Shown here: positions 1 to 7,912 of the stretch, one piece after another
Numbering within the stretch: the stretch's first letter is position 1
Layout: each line of letters starts with the position of its first letter
Assembly (NCBI GenBank): GCA_018127085.1
Contig: CM030730.1
Span: forward strand, 399,501 to 463,500
DNA from: Pneumocystis sp. 'macacae'
Taxonomy: Eukaryota; Ascomycota; Pneumocystomycetes; Pneumocystales; Pneumocystaceae
Length of the DNA stretch: 64,000 nt
Direction: 5' to 3'
Notes under the pieces: model-generated
The model's database searches: none
What the model was told of the DNA's origin: nothing
Seen by the model: only the letters and a program-made list of their open reading frames with translations
Made by a program: the position numbers and the translations under genes

Positions 1-307
1 GTATGTATTCTGTACACGCATTGTATGCGTGTACATGTTTTTGTATGCGAACTGTATACGTATGTATGTTTAGCATGTGTATATATGCGTAGTACATCTA
101 TATATATGCATAATGTATGCATAGCATATGCATGCTACGCGTGTTGTATCATACTATACACAACTCCAGCACTAATAGTCTGCCAATTCATATTTGCCGT
201 TGTCAGTCGCAGATTGTTCTAAATGCTTGCAGTTTCCATACAGCTGTCTGCTTCAATGCCCTGTCCGTGGCGCATGTCGTGCTGCATGCGTCAGCCGCAT
301 TCCCTGC
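1..307. other. Gene-free left margin with alternating TGTATG/TATAC words
   Basis: No supportable gene is seen before the ATP18 stop. The first 160 bases are built from short alternating purine-pyrimidine words (TGTATG, GTATAC, GCATGC, TATATA). These words recur at 6.0-7.1 kb and again at 12.05-12.31 kb. From about 160 onward the sequence becomes an ordinary mixed-composition flank leading into the 3' end of ATP18. Confidence 0.6.
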
Positions 308-506
308 TCACTGTTTACCTCGCGGGTTCCGTGGATCGTTTGCATACGTCTCAGACTGCATCATTGCATCGGCAATCCGATATACCCCGTAAAACACAAT
401 GCCGCCTGCAATAAAGAACGGCATCAGCGGCCGACTGCCCCATCAGCTTGTATTTTCTGCTTTGTGCCTACCTGAATGCCGTCGGCCACTTCTTTCCCCA
501 CTGCAT
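308..506 (-). CDS. ATP18: ATP18, small subunit i/j of mitochondrial F1Fo ATP synthase
   Basis: This is a 53-residue protein from two exons, 472-506 and 308-434, joined across a 37-bp GTAGGC...CAG intron (435-471). The N-terminus MQWGKKWPTAF, then MPFFIAGGIVFYG, and the C-terminal YANDPRNPRGKQ match the known layout of Atp18: a short basic N-terminus, one membrane segment ending in FY(G), and a conserved NDPRNPR motif. Atp18 sits in the mitochondrial inner membrane in the Fo sector. Family length is about 50-60 residues, so the gene looks complete. The start ATG is the only in-frame one giving the family N-terminus. Thirty-five bases upstream of the ATG lies AGGGTTAGGG (542-551, plus strand). 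The codons are GC-rich, as in the next six genes. Splicing was inferred by hand. Confidence 0.85.
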
Positions 507-1043
507 TGCTTTGTTCGAGACACTCATTCACCACATGCATCAGGGTTAGGGCACTGTTGCCGTGGAAACGACTCCTGACTAGGTTCTGTGCACGAATTGT
601 CTCCGCCGCGCCTGCACCAGTCGTGCACAGGCCTTGCCTGGCTGTGTCTGGACCACCCTGCACTGCAGCAGCGCTGCCCAGCGGGCCAGGTCCAGATGGA
701 TTCGCCACGGCGGACCCCAGAAGGCTGCGCAGGGCTGGGGCCGGCAGACGCACACTGCATAGGGCCAGGGCTAGGGCCTGAATGCACATGTGCAGGGTTA
801 GGGCGGACACTGCACGGCCACTCGGCAGACTGGTCCGTGCTGCTTCCAGGGCTAGGGTCAGGGCTGGTTTAGGGCTGGGTCTAGGGCCGGGCAGGGTGCA
901 TTGCCAGCGAGACGTGCGTGCAGGAGACAATGGCTACAGAGCAGCGCCGGACGGAGAGCATTGGAGACGCACTGAGCAGGTATCTGTGCTTCAGAGCAGC
1001 TCTGTCTAACAACACAGCCTCGAAGGCAGTGTTGCATCGCTGA
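507..1043. repeat. GC-rich gap with degenerate TTAGGG-like repeats
   Basis: About 540 bp between the divergently transcribed ATP18 and SPC19. No recognisable protein is seen in any frame. It contains many G-rich words on the plus strand: AGGGTTAGGG at 542-551, GGGCTAGGGCC near 766-777, AGGGTTAGGGCGG near 794-806, and a run of GGGCTAGGGTCAGGGC-type units at about 848-895. They resemble the vertebrate/fungal telomeric unit TTAGGG but are irregular and never form a long tandem array. Confidence 0.6.
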
Positions 1044-1695
1044 ATGCATGCAACTACAGGGTATGTGGAGTGTCTGCGTCCGAGACTGACCCTCCAGATG
1101 GAGCTTCTCTTGGGGACACTGGACGCTGGAATCGAGGACTTTGAACGCATCCAGCTCGTCCTCTCAGCCAAACGCGTACACCTGCTCCCCTCCCACCCAT
1201 TGCTGACAAAACAGCACTTCGACCTCGTCCCCGAGTCCGAGGTCCATGCTGCACACCACGAGCTGCAGCACGAAATCCGCCCACAGATACTGGCACTCCT
1301 TGACCGTGCCGAGGCTGCAATTGCCCGTGCAGAGCGCACCGAAAAGACCCTCCAGAGCCGTGCCGACCTCCAGTACTCCCGGCTCCAGCAGGCTGCCCTC
1401 CCGCGCCCCCCTTCCCCCACCGACCCCCCCGACCACGCACTCCGTGCCAGACTCCTTTCCCAGCTTCGTGCAAAGAAGCAGCGTCTCGCCTACACACTCG
1501 ACCGCCTCTCCCTCGAGGCCGAGCAGAGGGTATGTCTTCTGCCCTAACCCTAACCCTGCGTCAAGCCCTACCCTGCCCTGCCAAACCCTACCCGGCCTCC
1601 CTGGTCCTCTGCCTGACTAACTGATACAGCAGCGCGTCCTCAAAACCACCGCCCCGCCTGAACAGCCTCTCCCCGGCCCCCCCGGCGCCAGCTGA
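1044..1695 (+). CDS. SPC19: SPC19, DASH/Dam1 kinetochore-microtubule complex subunit
   Basis: Two exons (1044-1529 and 1630-1695) encode about 183 residues. The N-terminal helix YVECLRPRLTLQMELLLG is followed by the hallmark HFDLVPESEV and HELQHEIRPQILALL, which align with the conserved FxLVPExDV...ELxxEIxPxxxxLL core of Spc19. A coiled-coil, Arg/Gln-rich region follows. Spc19 is part of the ten-subunit DASH ring that couples kinetochores to microtubules. The 100-bp intron has GTATGT, a CTAAC branch and ACAG, and contains two CCCTAA units. The start may lie in an upstream exon, since TATGTGGAG is the first conserved codon set; ATG 1044 is in frame and simplest. The stop lies 22 bp from the convergent RAV2 stop. 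Confidence 0.8.
1530..1629 (+). repeat. SPC19 intron carrying CCCTAA telomere-like units
   Basis: Intron bounded by GTATGT at 1530 and GATACAG ending at 1629, with CTGACTAAC as a likely branch point. Positions 1542-1558 read CCCTAACCCTAACCCTG, followed by looser CCCTACCCTG-like copies. Here the C-rich strand is on the plus strand, opposite to most other telomere-like patches in this block. At 100 bp it is about three times longer than the other introns in the GC-rich genes. Confidence 0.7.
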
Positions 1696-1717
1696 CCCGC
1701 CCTCCGTCCGCTCTACA

Positions 1718-2925
1718 TCACCCCCTCTGCACACACCGCCCTCCCACACCCGTCTCCCCCCGCGCACTCTCCGCCACATACTGCCCAACAACCCTGATCT
1801 TCGCCCCAAACTCCCGCAGCTCGTTCTCCGCACCTGCCGCCTAAGCATCCCAGCCATGTGGTCACGTGACCTGCCTCTCAGCGCCTCGACCGCTGCAGCA
1901 AGACCCGCGTCCCCCGTGCAGACCTCGATCTGCTCGGCGACCTCTGTCTGTCTGCCGTCGACCGTGCTGTCTGCTGAGCATTTGGCCCAAAGACTCTCTA
2001 CATACACCACTGCCCGGTCTGCCGTCCTCAGTCCCAGCACTGCCAGCGCTGTGTGCCACCACCGGGCACCCGGCTGCCCCGCCAATCGACACACACTGAT
2101 GACAACCGCTGCCTGTCTCACCCCTATCCGGACACGTATGTGTCCCGGAAGCGCCGGCTCAAAGACCTGTGCTGTCTAGCGCGTCCCACACACTGTGCTA
2201 CTTGCATCGTTCGGCACTGTCTGTCCCTGCGTCTCTCCGCCTGCAAGCACCGCCCGTGCTGTGCCGGTCTCCGCCACCCACTCCTCCACCGTCTGCCGTG
2301 AGCCCGAGCACTTCCCCGGACACCCACCTTCCGGACACATTCCCACTGTACACACTCCCGCACACACACGTCTTCTGCACACACCGTCTCTGCAGAGCGG
2401 TCAGCAGAGTGGGTGTGCACAGAGTCTCTCCGCGGGTAGTCCGGGACACACCGTGTGTCCGCCTCCTGCACCGCCGCCCGCACCCGTGCCGCCGCGGCCG
2501 CTGCTGCTGCAACCTGCCGTCAGCCCGCCCTGCACCCGCCCCTACCTGCTCCAGCACCACTGCTGCACCGCCCCGCAGCCCCACAGGCCCCAGCCGCTCT
2601 CCGCTCCGGAACAGCACCTGCAGCCTCTGCCGTCAGCCTGCACACCACCACACACCCACCCATCGGACCACCCGTGCGCCCTCCCGCACCACCACACCCT
2701 TCAGCGCCTCGTTCTGCACCGACGACACTGCAAGCGTGCTTGTCCCAGACAGTGCCTGCCCGCACGTGTCCAGCAGCCTGTCTGTCTGCTGCCGGACACC
2801 CGGCAGCACCTCTCCAACAAGCCATCCGAGCTCTCTCTGCCATCAGCACTGTCTGTGCGCACACATACCTGTGCTGCTGCATGTGCCGTCTCTGTGCTCT
2901 GTGCCGGCCGTGCATTTCCCGACAT
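1718..2925 (-). CDS. RAV2: RAV2/ROGDI-family subunit of the RAVE V-ATPase assembly complex
   Basis: A multi-exon gene. Exon 1 (2869-2925) encodes MSGNARPAQSTETAHAAAQ; a 32-bp GTATGT...GGCAG intron follows. The next exon reads RELGWLVGEVLPGVRQQ and LAVSSVQNEALKGVVVREG, the Rogdi/Rav2 opening pattern (RELxWLxxxxLP...LxLSSxxxEALKG). Later come VEEWVAETGTARAVL, VFEPALPGHIRVRI (the family FxPxLPxxLxVxxxI strand), and the C-terminal ENELREFGAKIRVVGQYVAE. Rav2 works with Rav1/Skp1 to reassemble the vacuolar proton pump. Introns of 31-42 bp, several ending CTGACGGCAG, separate the parts. The junction near 2340-2430 is unresolved, and the last intron probably uses a GC donor. The gene starts only 18 bp from the putative COQ4 ATG. 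Confidence 0.7.
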
Positions 2926-2943
2926 CGTCTGGTCTCTCGACAC

Positions 2944-3650
2944 ATGGGCTGCGCCGGACATGTCCCGCTGCCGCCCATAGCGCGCGCCGTCCTCGGGGTC
3001 GGCGCTGCTGCTGCGCTCTCCAGCAATCTCCGCCGCGCAGACCTTGTTGGCATCCTTGCTGAGCTGACTGCGCTGCCCTGCGTCCTCCGTGTCCTCCACG
3101 CACAGATGCTTGCGTGCCGCGACGGCCGGCGGCTCCTGCGCGAGCAGCCCTGCCTGGCTGCTGCTCTTGCACACACTGCTGCACTCCCCCCGCTCTCGCT
3201 GGGCCGGTCGTATGCCGAGTGGATGGCGCGCCACCGCCTCCGCCCCGACTCCCGCGGCTCCGTCCGCTACACACCCAATCCCGAGTGGGCATACATTCTC
3301 CAGCGCTACCGCGAGTCCCACGACCTCTACCACGTCCTTGCTGGTCTGCCTGCGACGCTTGAGGGCGAGACTGCGCTCAAATGGTGCGTCCTGTCCTGCG
3401 GCTGTGCTGACTCTGCAGCCTCGAGTTCTGCTGCCTGCGCCTGCCGATTGCCGGCCTTGCAGCTGCCGCCGGCGCATGGCGGCTGCCGCCCGCTGCGCGG
3501 CACCGGCTGTGGACGCGCTATGTCCCGTGGGCACTGCACACCGCACAGCATGCACGGCCGCTGCTGACTGTCTGCTGGGAAGACGAGCTTGCAGCAGACC
3601 TCGACGCAGTGCGGGCGCGGGTGGGCGTCCGGGCAGCGCCCGGACAGTGA
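2944..3650 (+). CDS. COQ4: COQ4, coenzyme Q biosynthesis scaffold/decarboxylase protein
   Basis: Exons 2944-3383 and 3419-3650 encode 223 residues, joined over a 35-bp GTGCGT...CTGCAG intron. GHVPLPPIARAVLGVGAA and RRADLVGILAELTALP open the domain. Then LGRSYAEWM, RYTPNPEWAYILQRYRESHD, and the metal-binding motif HDLYH-x11-E (HDLYHVLAGLPATLEGE) are all present and intact. The C-terminal exon has RLWTRYVPWALHTAQ and WEDELAADLDAVRARVGV, typical of Coq4. The protein acts on the matrix face of the mitochondrial inner membrane in the CoQ synthome. The N-terminal targeting peptide is not obvious from ATG 2944, so an upstream exon is possible. It ends 12 bp from the convergent PDCD5 stop. Confidence 0.88.
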
Positions 3651-3662
3651 CGCAGTGCGCCG

Positions 3663-4023
3663 CTATGTGTCGTCGTCGTCGGAGCGGCGGCGGTACTGCA
3701 GCAGTCAGCGCAGCACAGACAGGCGACGCACAATGATCCGCGTCTGCGGCGCAGGCTCGAGGCTGTGGAGCAGAGCGACAAGTCCAGAGTCAGAGAGTCT
3801 GTGGGGGAGAGAGCCGGCACGGGCCATGGCAAGGACGAGGTCCTCGGCAGCACGGGCACGGTCGGGGTGGACGAGGGCAATGCGTGCAAGACGGTCGCGG
3901 GCAGGAGGCTCGAGGACCTGGGAAAGCTGCCGTCAGCACAGGGACAGAAGGGCATACCATTGTGCGGCGGGCATCGGAGGCACGAGGAGACTCGTCAGAG
4001 TGTGGGGGGTGAGCGGGATCCAT
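3663..4023 (-). CDS. PDCD5: PDCD5/TFAR19-family DNA-binding protein
   Basis: Three exons, 3958-4023, 3732-3926 and 3663-3695, encode 97 residues. The introns are 31 bp (GTATGC...CTGACGGCAG) and 36 bp (GTGCGT...CTGCTGCAG). The core MLSQVLEPPARDRLARIALV followed by HPDRARAAEDLVLAMARAG matches the PDCD5 three-helix bundle consensus (LxQILEPEAxERLxRIxLVKPExA). The spliced C-terminus RIIYRRRSDDDDT matches the family ending (xFNRRK...DEDDD), which is what fixes the last intron. Family members are small nuclear/cytosolic proteins linked to chromatin and, in animals, apoptosis and chaperonin binding. It is a little shorter than animal homologues (about 125 residues), mainly at the N-terminus. It is head-to-head with SEC2 (43 bp). 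Confidence 0.82.
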
Positions 4024-4066
4024 GCGGAGGGAGGGCGGGGCAGCGAGATGACTGCGCACACAGAGG

Positions 4067-5347
4067 ATGGAGGGCGCAGTTGCACGGGAGGTTGAGGTCC
4101 TAAGCACAAAGCTTGTGGCGTCGATTGAGAAGCAGGCGACGCTTGAGGACGAGAAGCACTGGCGGGAGGCAGCGCTGGACCGGGCGCGGGTGCGGATTGG
4201 GGAGCTGGAGGCAGCACAGCGGGACTGTGTGGAGCGGATGGCACAGGTCCTGGAGGAGAAGCGGGGGGCAGAGGAGGAGACACAGGCACTGATGGGGCGG
4301 CTGGTGGAGGAGACGCAGCAGCGGGCAGCAGCAGAGACGGAGAAGCAGGCGATGGAGAGGGAGCTGGAGGAGCTGACGCGGACGCTGTTTGAGGAGGCAA
4401 ACGAGATGGTGGCAGCAGCAGAGGATGCACGGGGGCGTGCAGAGCGGCGGAGCACGCAGCTGGCGGCACAGCTGGAGGAGGCTGTGCGGCTGCAGCGGTC
4501 GCAGCAGGCACAGCTGGAGGAGCTCAAGGGGCTGCTGGCGGCGGGGGAGAGGGCAAGGGCTAGGGCAGGGGGCAAGCTGGAGAAGGGTAGGGCAGGGGTT
4601 TGGGTTGGGGAAGGGGTTGGGGGGGTTGGGGGAAGGGTTAGGGGAGAGGGGGGAGAGGACAGGGTTGGGGTTAGGGACGAGGGCGGGGGGGAGCGGGTGC
4701 TTCGGATGGACACAGCGGCGTTTGAGGAGCTGCAGGAGTTTGTGAGGGCGGCGGGAGAGAGGGGGCGGGGGGGGACGTTCTTTGGGCTGGGGAGCGGGGG
4801 GTGGATGAGGGAGTCGAAGTTTGTGAAGCGGTGCATCTACGAGGACATTGAGCCGACGCTGCGGCTGGACAGTGCGCCGGGGCTGTCGTGGCTTGCACGG
4901 CGGGGGATGTTTTCGGCGGTGCTGGAGGGGCAGCTGGTGATTGAGCCGGGGAAGGTGGGGCGGGGGGGGATAGAGTGTTCTCTGTGTGGGAAGAGCTGCA
5001 CAGAGAAGGGGAACCGGCGGGTGCACCGGTTCCGGACGTCGGAGGCACAGCAGGGGATGAAGTTCTACTATCTGTGTGGATACTGTCTGGGGCGGGTGCG
5101 GAGTGTGTGTGACTTTGCGGGGTTTCTACGGCAACTGCGGGACGGGGTGTGGCGGGGGGGTGGGGATGGGGGGCGGCGGGTATGGGAGGAGACGGTGCGG
5201 CTGCGGGAGGCGATGTTTTGGGCGCGGATGGGGGTGGTGGAGGGGGGAGAGGGGCACAAGGGGGTGCCGCACTCAGCAGGGCTGGTGGAGGACAGTGCAG
5301 GGGCAGAGGATGCGGTTGCAGGTGTCCAGCGGGCACAGAGTCTGTAG
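4067..5347 (+). CDS. SEC2: SEC2-type Rab guanine-nucleotide exchange factor
   Basis: A single open frame of 426 residues. Residues about 1-165 form a long coiled coil with ELEELTRTLFEEANEMVAAA, the Sec2/Rabin8 helix that opens the Rab (Sec4/Ypt) nucleotide pocket. Residues about 245-360 hold KFVKRCIYEDIEPTLRLDSA and GLSWLARRGMFSAVLEGQLV. A Cys-containing part (CSLCGKSC, HRFRTSE, YYLCGYCLGRVRSVCDFAGF) and RLREAMFWARMGVV follow, as in filamentous-fungal and fission-yeast Sec2-like proteins. It drives exocytic vesicle polarity. The linker between the coil and the C-terminal domain (about 4555-4690) is coded by degenerate GGGTTAGGG-like DNA and reads as Gly/Val/Arg/Glu-rich low complexity. A spliced-out intron there cannot be excluded. 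Confidence 0.85.
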   Translation: MEGAVAREVEVLSTKLVASIEKQATLEDEKHWREAALDRARVRIGELEAAQRDCVERMAQVLEEKRGAEEETQALMGRLVEETQQRAAAETEKQAMERELEELTRTLFEEANEMVAAAEDARGRAERRSTQLAAQLEEAVRLQRSQQAQLEELKGLLAAGERARARAGGKLEKGRAGVWVGEGVGGVGGRVRGEGGEDRVGVRDEGGGERVLRMDTAAFEELQEFVRAAGERGRGGTFFGLGSGGWMRESKFVKRCIYEDIEPTLRLDSAPGLSWLARRGMFSAVLEGQLVIEPGKVGRGGIECSLCGKSCTEKGNRRVHRFRTSEAQQGMKFYYLCGYCLGRVRSVCDFAGFLRQLRDGVWRGGGDGGRRVWEETVRLREAMFWARMGVVEGGEGHKGVPHSAGLVEDSAGAEDAVAGVQRAQSL

Positions 5348-5698
5348 GGCTAGGGTTTGCTGCATGGCAGGGCCTGTGCAGTTAGGGTTGGGTATGGGCA
5401 GGTATGATGGATGCTGTTGCGGGTGTCCGGCCGAGACGGTCGGCTGAGTTTGGCTGCGGGTAGGGAGGGCGTGGAGGGCTAGGGTTGTGTATGGGTTAGG
5501 TCAGGGTTAGGGCGGGCGGAAGGGCGGGATGCAGTGAGATGGATGCTGCTGGCCTGGCGCAGCAGCACGGGGACGGGCTGAGCAAGCCATGCATGTACAT
5601 AGACGCGGTGTTGATGCCGTTTTATACATAGTTTGGGTCTTTGATGACGGTGCTTTGCAGGCCCGCAATGCTGTTGGGGGCGGTGCACAGTGGTGTTG
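5348..5698. repeat. Convergent 3' gap with TTAGGG-like repeats
   Basis: A gap of about 350 bp between the convergent SEC2 and BCL7-like stops. Patches of GGGCTAGGG, GTTAGGGTTGGG and TCAGGGTTAGGGCGGG occur at 5346-5395 and 5455-5520, G-strand on plus. No gene is seen. At about 5585-5605 the CATGCATGTACATAG word of the alternating-sequence class also appears. Confidence 0.6.
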
Positions 5699-5995
5699 CT
5701 AGGCGCTTTCCGGCGCAGTGGGTGCAGCGGATGGAGCAGACTCAGCGGCGGGCACGGACAGCAGGGCGCGGTCGTCGGTGTCGTGGTCTGGGGCTTTTGC
5801 AGATGCATCGGTGGTCTCGGGGTCCTTTACAGGGACCCAGCAGAGCGTCCTGAACGACGCATTTGTCTCTGTTTTGCCGTCTTTTGTGTGGACCTGGTGC
5901 GTGACCCATTCCTGCCGCCATTTCTGGGGGATAATGTCGAATTCAGTGCTGCCGGTGACAAAGCGGCCTTTTTCTGCGCGTGCACGAGTGCTCAT
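5699..5995 (-). CDS. BCL7-like small protein (possible chromatin-remodelling accessory subunit)
   Basis: A 98-residue single-exon frame. The N-terminal MSTRARAEKGRF and then FDIIPQKWRQEWVTHQ, followed by ASFRTLCWVPVKDPE, resembles the BCL7 N-terminal conserved region (RAETRSRAK...KWEKKWVTVG...LRIxKWVPV). The rest is a disordered Ala/Ser/Pro/Asp tail. In animals BCL7 proteins are SWI/SNF (BAF) subunits; whether the fungal relative has the same role is inference. Codon use is GC-rich but less extreme than SEC2. The family call rests on about 45 aligned residues and could be wrong, although the open frame with this conserved-looking block is probably real. Confidence 0.55.
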   Translation of the reverse strand: MSTRARAEKGRFVTGSTEFDIIPQKWRQEWVTHQVHTKDGKTETNASFRTLCWVPVKDPETTDASAKAPDHDTDDRALLSVPAAESAPSAAPTAPESA

Positions 5996-7182
5996 TTGGC
6001 GGACGTGTCGGGCGTTCTATGGTTTTCTGCTGCAGATGCACACGATGCTGACAATCAATATGCATATACCGCGCATATAGTATGCATGTGTGCACACGAT
6101 GTGGACCAAGTTGCAGGATATATACACAACACATACGGTCTACATGTAAAGCAGATACAGATGCACATGCACATGCACATACAGATGCATATACTGTGCA
6201 TATACTATGTATGTACGCAGCATATACGCTGGACACGCTGTGGCATAAACATGTATAGATTCTATGGGACGGGTATGTCAGGTGTTAAAGAGAGCGTATA
6301 GAATACGCATGATATATACAAAGTGTAAAGTGTATTCCGATGCAGCCTGCATCAGTGGTGTATACGGCATATGCTGCATTGCCTGTTGTATGCGCACAGC
6401 ATATATATGGGGGGAGGGGGTTTCCGGCAGGCTAGCAGGCTGTGCAGGTTGTCTGTATTGTATATGTTATGGCGTGTATATTGTACTCTGTGTACTGTAT
6501 ATATTGCATTGTATATATTTTGCATGTCTTGTGCAATGGACCTCCAGTATAGCGCCTGTGCACTGTATATACAGTGCATGTGTTGCATAGACACAGTATG
6601 CATACTGCTGTCTTGTTTTGGAGTACATGTGGATTTCCGGTTATACAGCGCATATACAACAGACAGCACAGATAACACATAGCATATATAATATATATAA
6701 CACGTATAATGTATATAACACATAATATATATTCTGTATATATTGAATATCTGATGTGCAAAGCATAGGCCACGACTGCTGATGTGCATATGCATTTATT
6801 TATTCAAAATGCACACGTTCTTGATAGAGCATACTTAGGACACTGTAGCACTTAAAGATCTGTTGATATAATCCGCTGTTGGTAAAATGCACACAATACG
6901 AGTTACATATGAAGCGCATCGAAGCGCCCTATAATGGGACACAGAAATTGGATAAGGGCGCTTGGACACAGCAACAGTGAGACGCATATAATTAGTACGA
7001 CTAAGCTTTCAAGTGCATATATACATAGAAGTGTACGGAGAAATGCATATAATCAGGTATTTCTACGTATTTGATCAGTGTTTAGGGATTAATGGATTGG
7101 AGGGGGAGAGTGATATATTATTGAAAGATTGACGAGCATTTATCGATCGTCAAAAATGGATTTTAATTGAAAAGCACTGGTT
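5996..7182. repeat. Alternating purine-pyrimidine (TATAC/GCATAT) tract
   Basis: About 1.2 kb without a supportable gene. From about 6040 to 6800 the sequence is dominated by overlapping words such as TGCATATAC, TGTATATATTG, ATACAGATGCACATGCACATG and CATATATAATATATATAAC, on both strands, with many short palindromes. Frames open across it, but they encode only Tyr/Ile/Cys/His runs of the repeat and are not credible proteins. A perfect 9-bp inverted repeat (6922-6930 with 6955-6963) follows. GC falls from the GC-rich block to intermediate values across this segment. Confidence 0.7.
6922..6963. other. 9-bp inverted repeat, 24-nt loop
   Basis: AAGCGCCCT at 6922-6930 is the exact reverse complement of AGGGCGCTT at 6955-6963. 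The arms are GC-rich in otherwise AT-leaning DNA. It could fold as an RNA or DNA hairpin. It matches no tRNA or snRNA that I recognise. Confidence 0.4.
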
Positions 7183-7912
7183 ATGTCGAAAATAGGGCCA
7201 AATAAGGGGGATTTGGACCTTCTGATGGAGGACCTTATGTCACGGATTGCATCTGTTGAGCAGGTTTTGCTGCAACTGAAATCGAATGATTCAAATAGTT
7301 TGTCAGAAATGGTAGCAAAACTCTCGGTTTTAGACAAAGCAAAATTCTACGTGGGGTTAAGTTACGCGATTAATTCGCTTGTTTTTAGTAAGTTCTGTGC
7401 ATCTGTTTTTTTTTGGGGTTTAAGGATGTTTTAGTGAATCTCAAACTAAACCGTGTGGATACGAAGGAACATGCAGTGATGAAAGAGCTTGAGAGGGTTC
7501 AGCTGTATGTTAGCAAGATAAAGGAAGCAGAGGCGGTTTTGTCTAAAAGTGAATTTATCTTTTTTTATAGTTTTGGCTTATAAAATGTCTAGGGACGATG
7601 GTATTGGATAAACAGGCGGTGGACCGAATGATTACTCACGACTTATCTGAGAATGCAAGGATAGACAAAAACAAGGAATCTGTAGATAAAAGCCTGAAAG
7701 GCCGGAAAACCCCACTAAAAAAGGGTATTCATATAAGATTTGATACGGAAAATACAGAATCTTTGATTAATACAGATAAGTTGATACAGACTGATCTACT
7801 AGAAATCCAAGATGCAAAAACGAACATGACAAAGAATATAAAACGCGAGAAGGATTCTGAGACACTGCCGAGTATTCTAACCGCAAGATTGTTTTTAAGC
7901 TCTAATGAATAA
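7183..7912 (+). CDS. LRP1: LRP1/RRP47 (C1D family), nuclear exosome cofactor
   Basis: Exons 7183-7387, 7435-7548 and 7593-7912, with 47-bp and 44-bp introns (GTAAGT...TTTTAG and GTGAAT...GTCTAG). The N-terminal helix pair ends in KFYVGLSYAINSLVFMNLKL, then NRVDTKEHAVMKELERVQLY and KRTMVLDKQAVDRMITHDL, matching the Sas10/Utp3/C1D fold (YAINSLYxMYLxxxGxDxKxHPVxxELxRI). A Lys-rich tail follows. Lrp1 partners with Rrp6 at the nuclear exosome for 3' maturation of stable RNAs. The frame was used to choose the second acceptor (TTTTAG) over the earlier TTTAAG. Base composition is intermediate between the GC-rich block and the AT-rich core. Confidence 0.82.

Noticed and set aside
25..414. Overlapping open frames of 60-90 codons in the left margin
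   Set aside because: They overlap each other, encode Cys/Tyr/Val runs of the alternating repeat, and one lies across the ATP18 exons on the other strand.
1..900. True telomere at the left end
   Set aside because: TTAGGG-like units are scattered, degenerate and on the wrong strand for a left end, and intact genes lie among them.
424..930. 168-codon minus-strand frame
   Set aside because: It overlaps ATP18 exon 1 in another frame, is rich in Pro/Ala from GC-rich DNA, and shows no domain.
2169..3062. Long plus-strand frames of 260-370 codons across 2.2-3.6 kb
   Set aside because: Their upstream halves are antisense to RAV2 exons and are Cys/Pro/Thr/Ser low complexity. Only the COQ4 part from 2944 is convincing.
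3790..5336. Long minus-strand frames opposite SEC2 and PDCD5
   Set aside because: They are Pro/Ser/Arg-rich shadows of the SEC2 coding strand, with no independent start context or domain.
6264..6795. Tyr/Ile/Cys-rich frames in the 6-kb tract
   Set aside because: They arise from TATATAC repeats and lack any protein signature.
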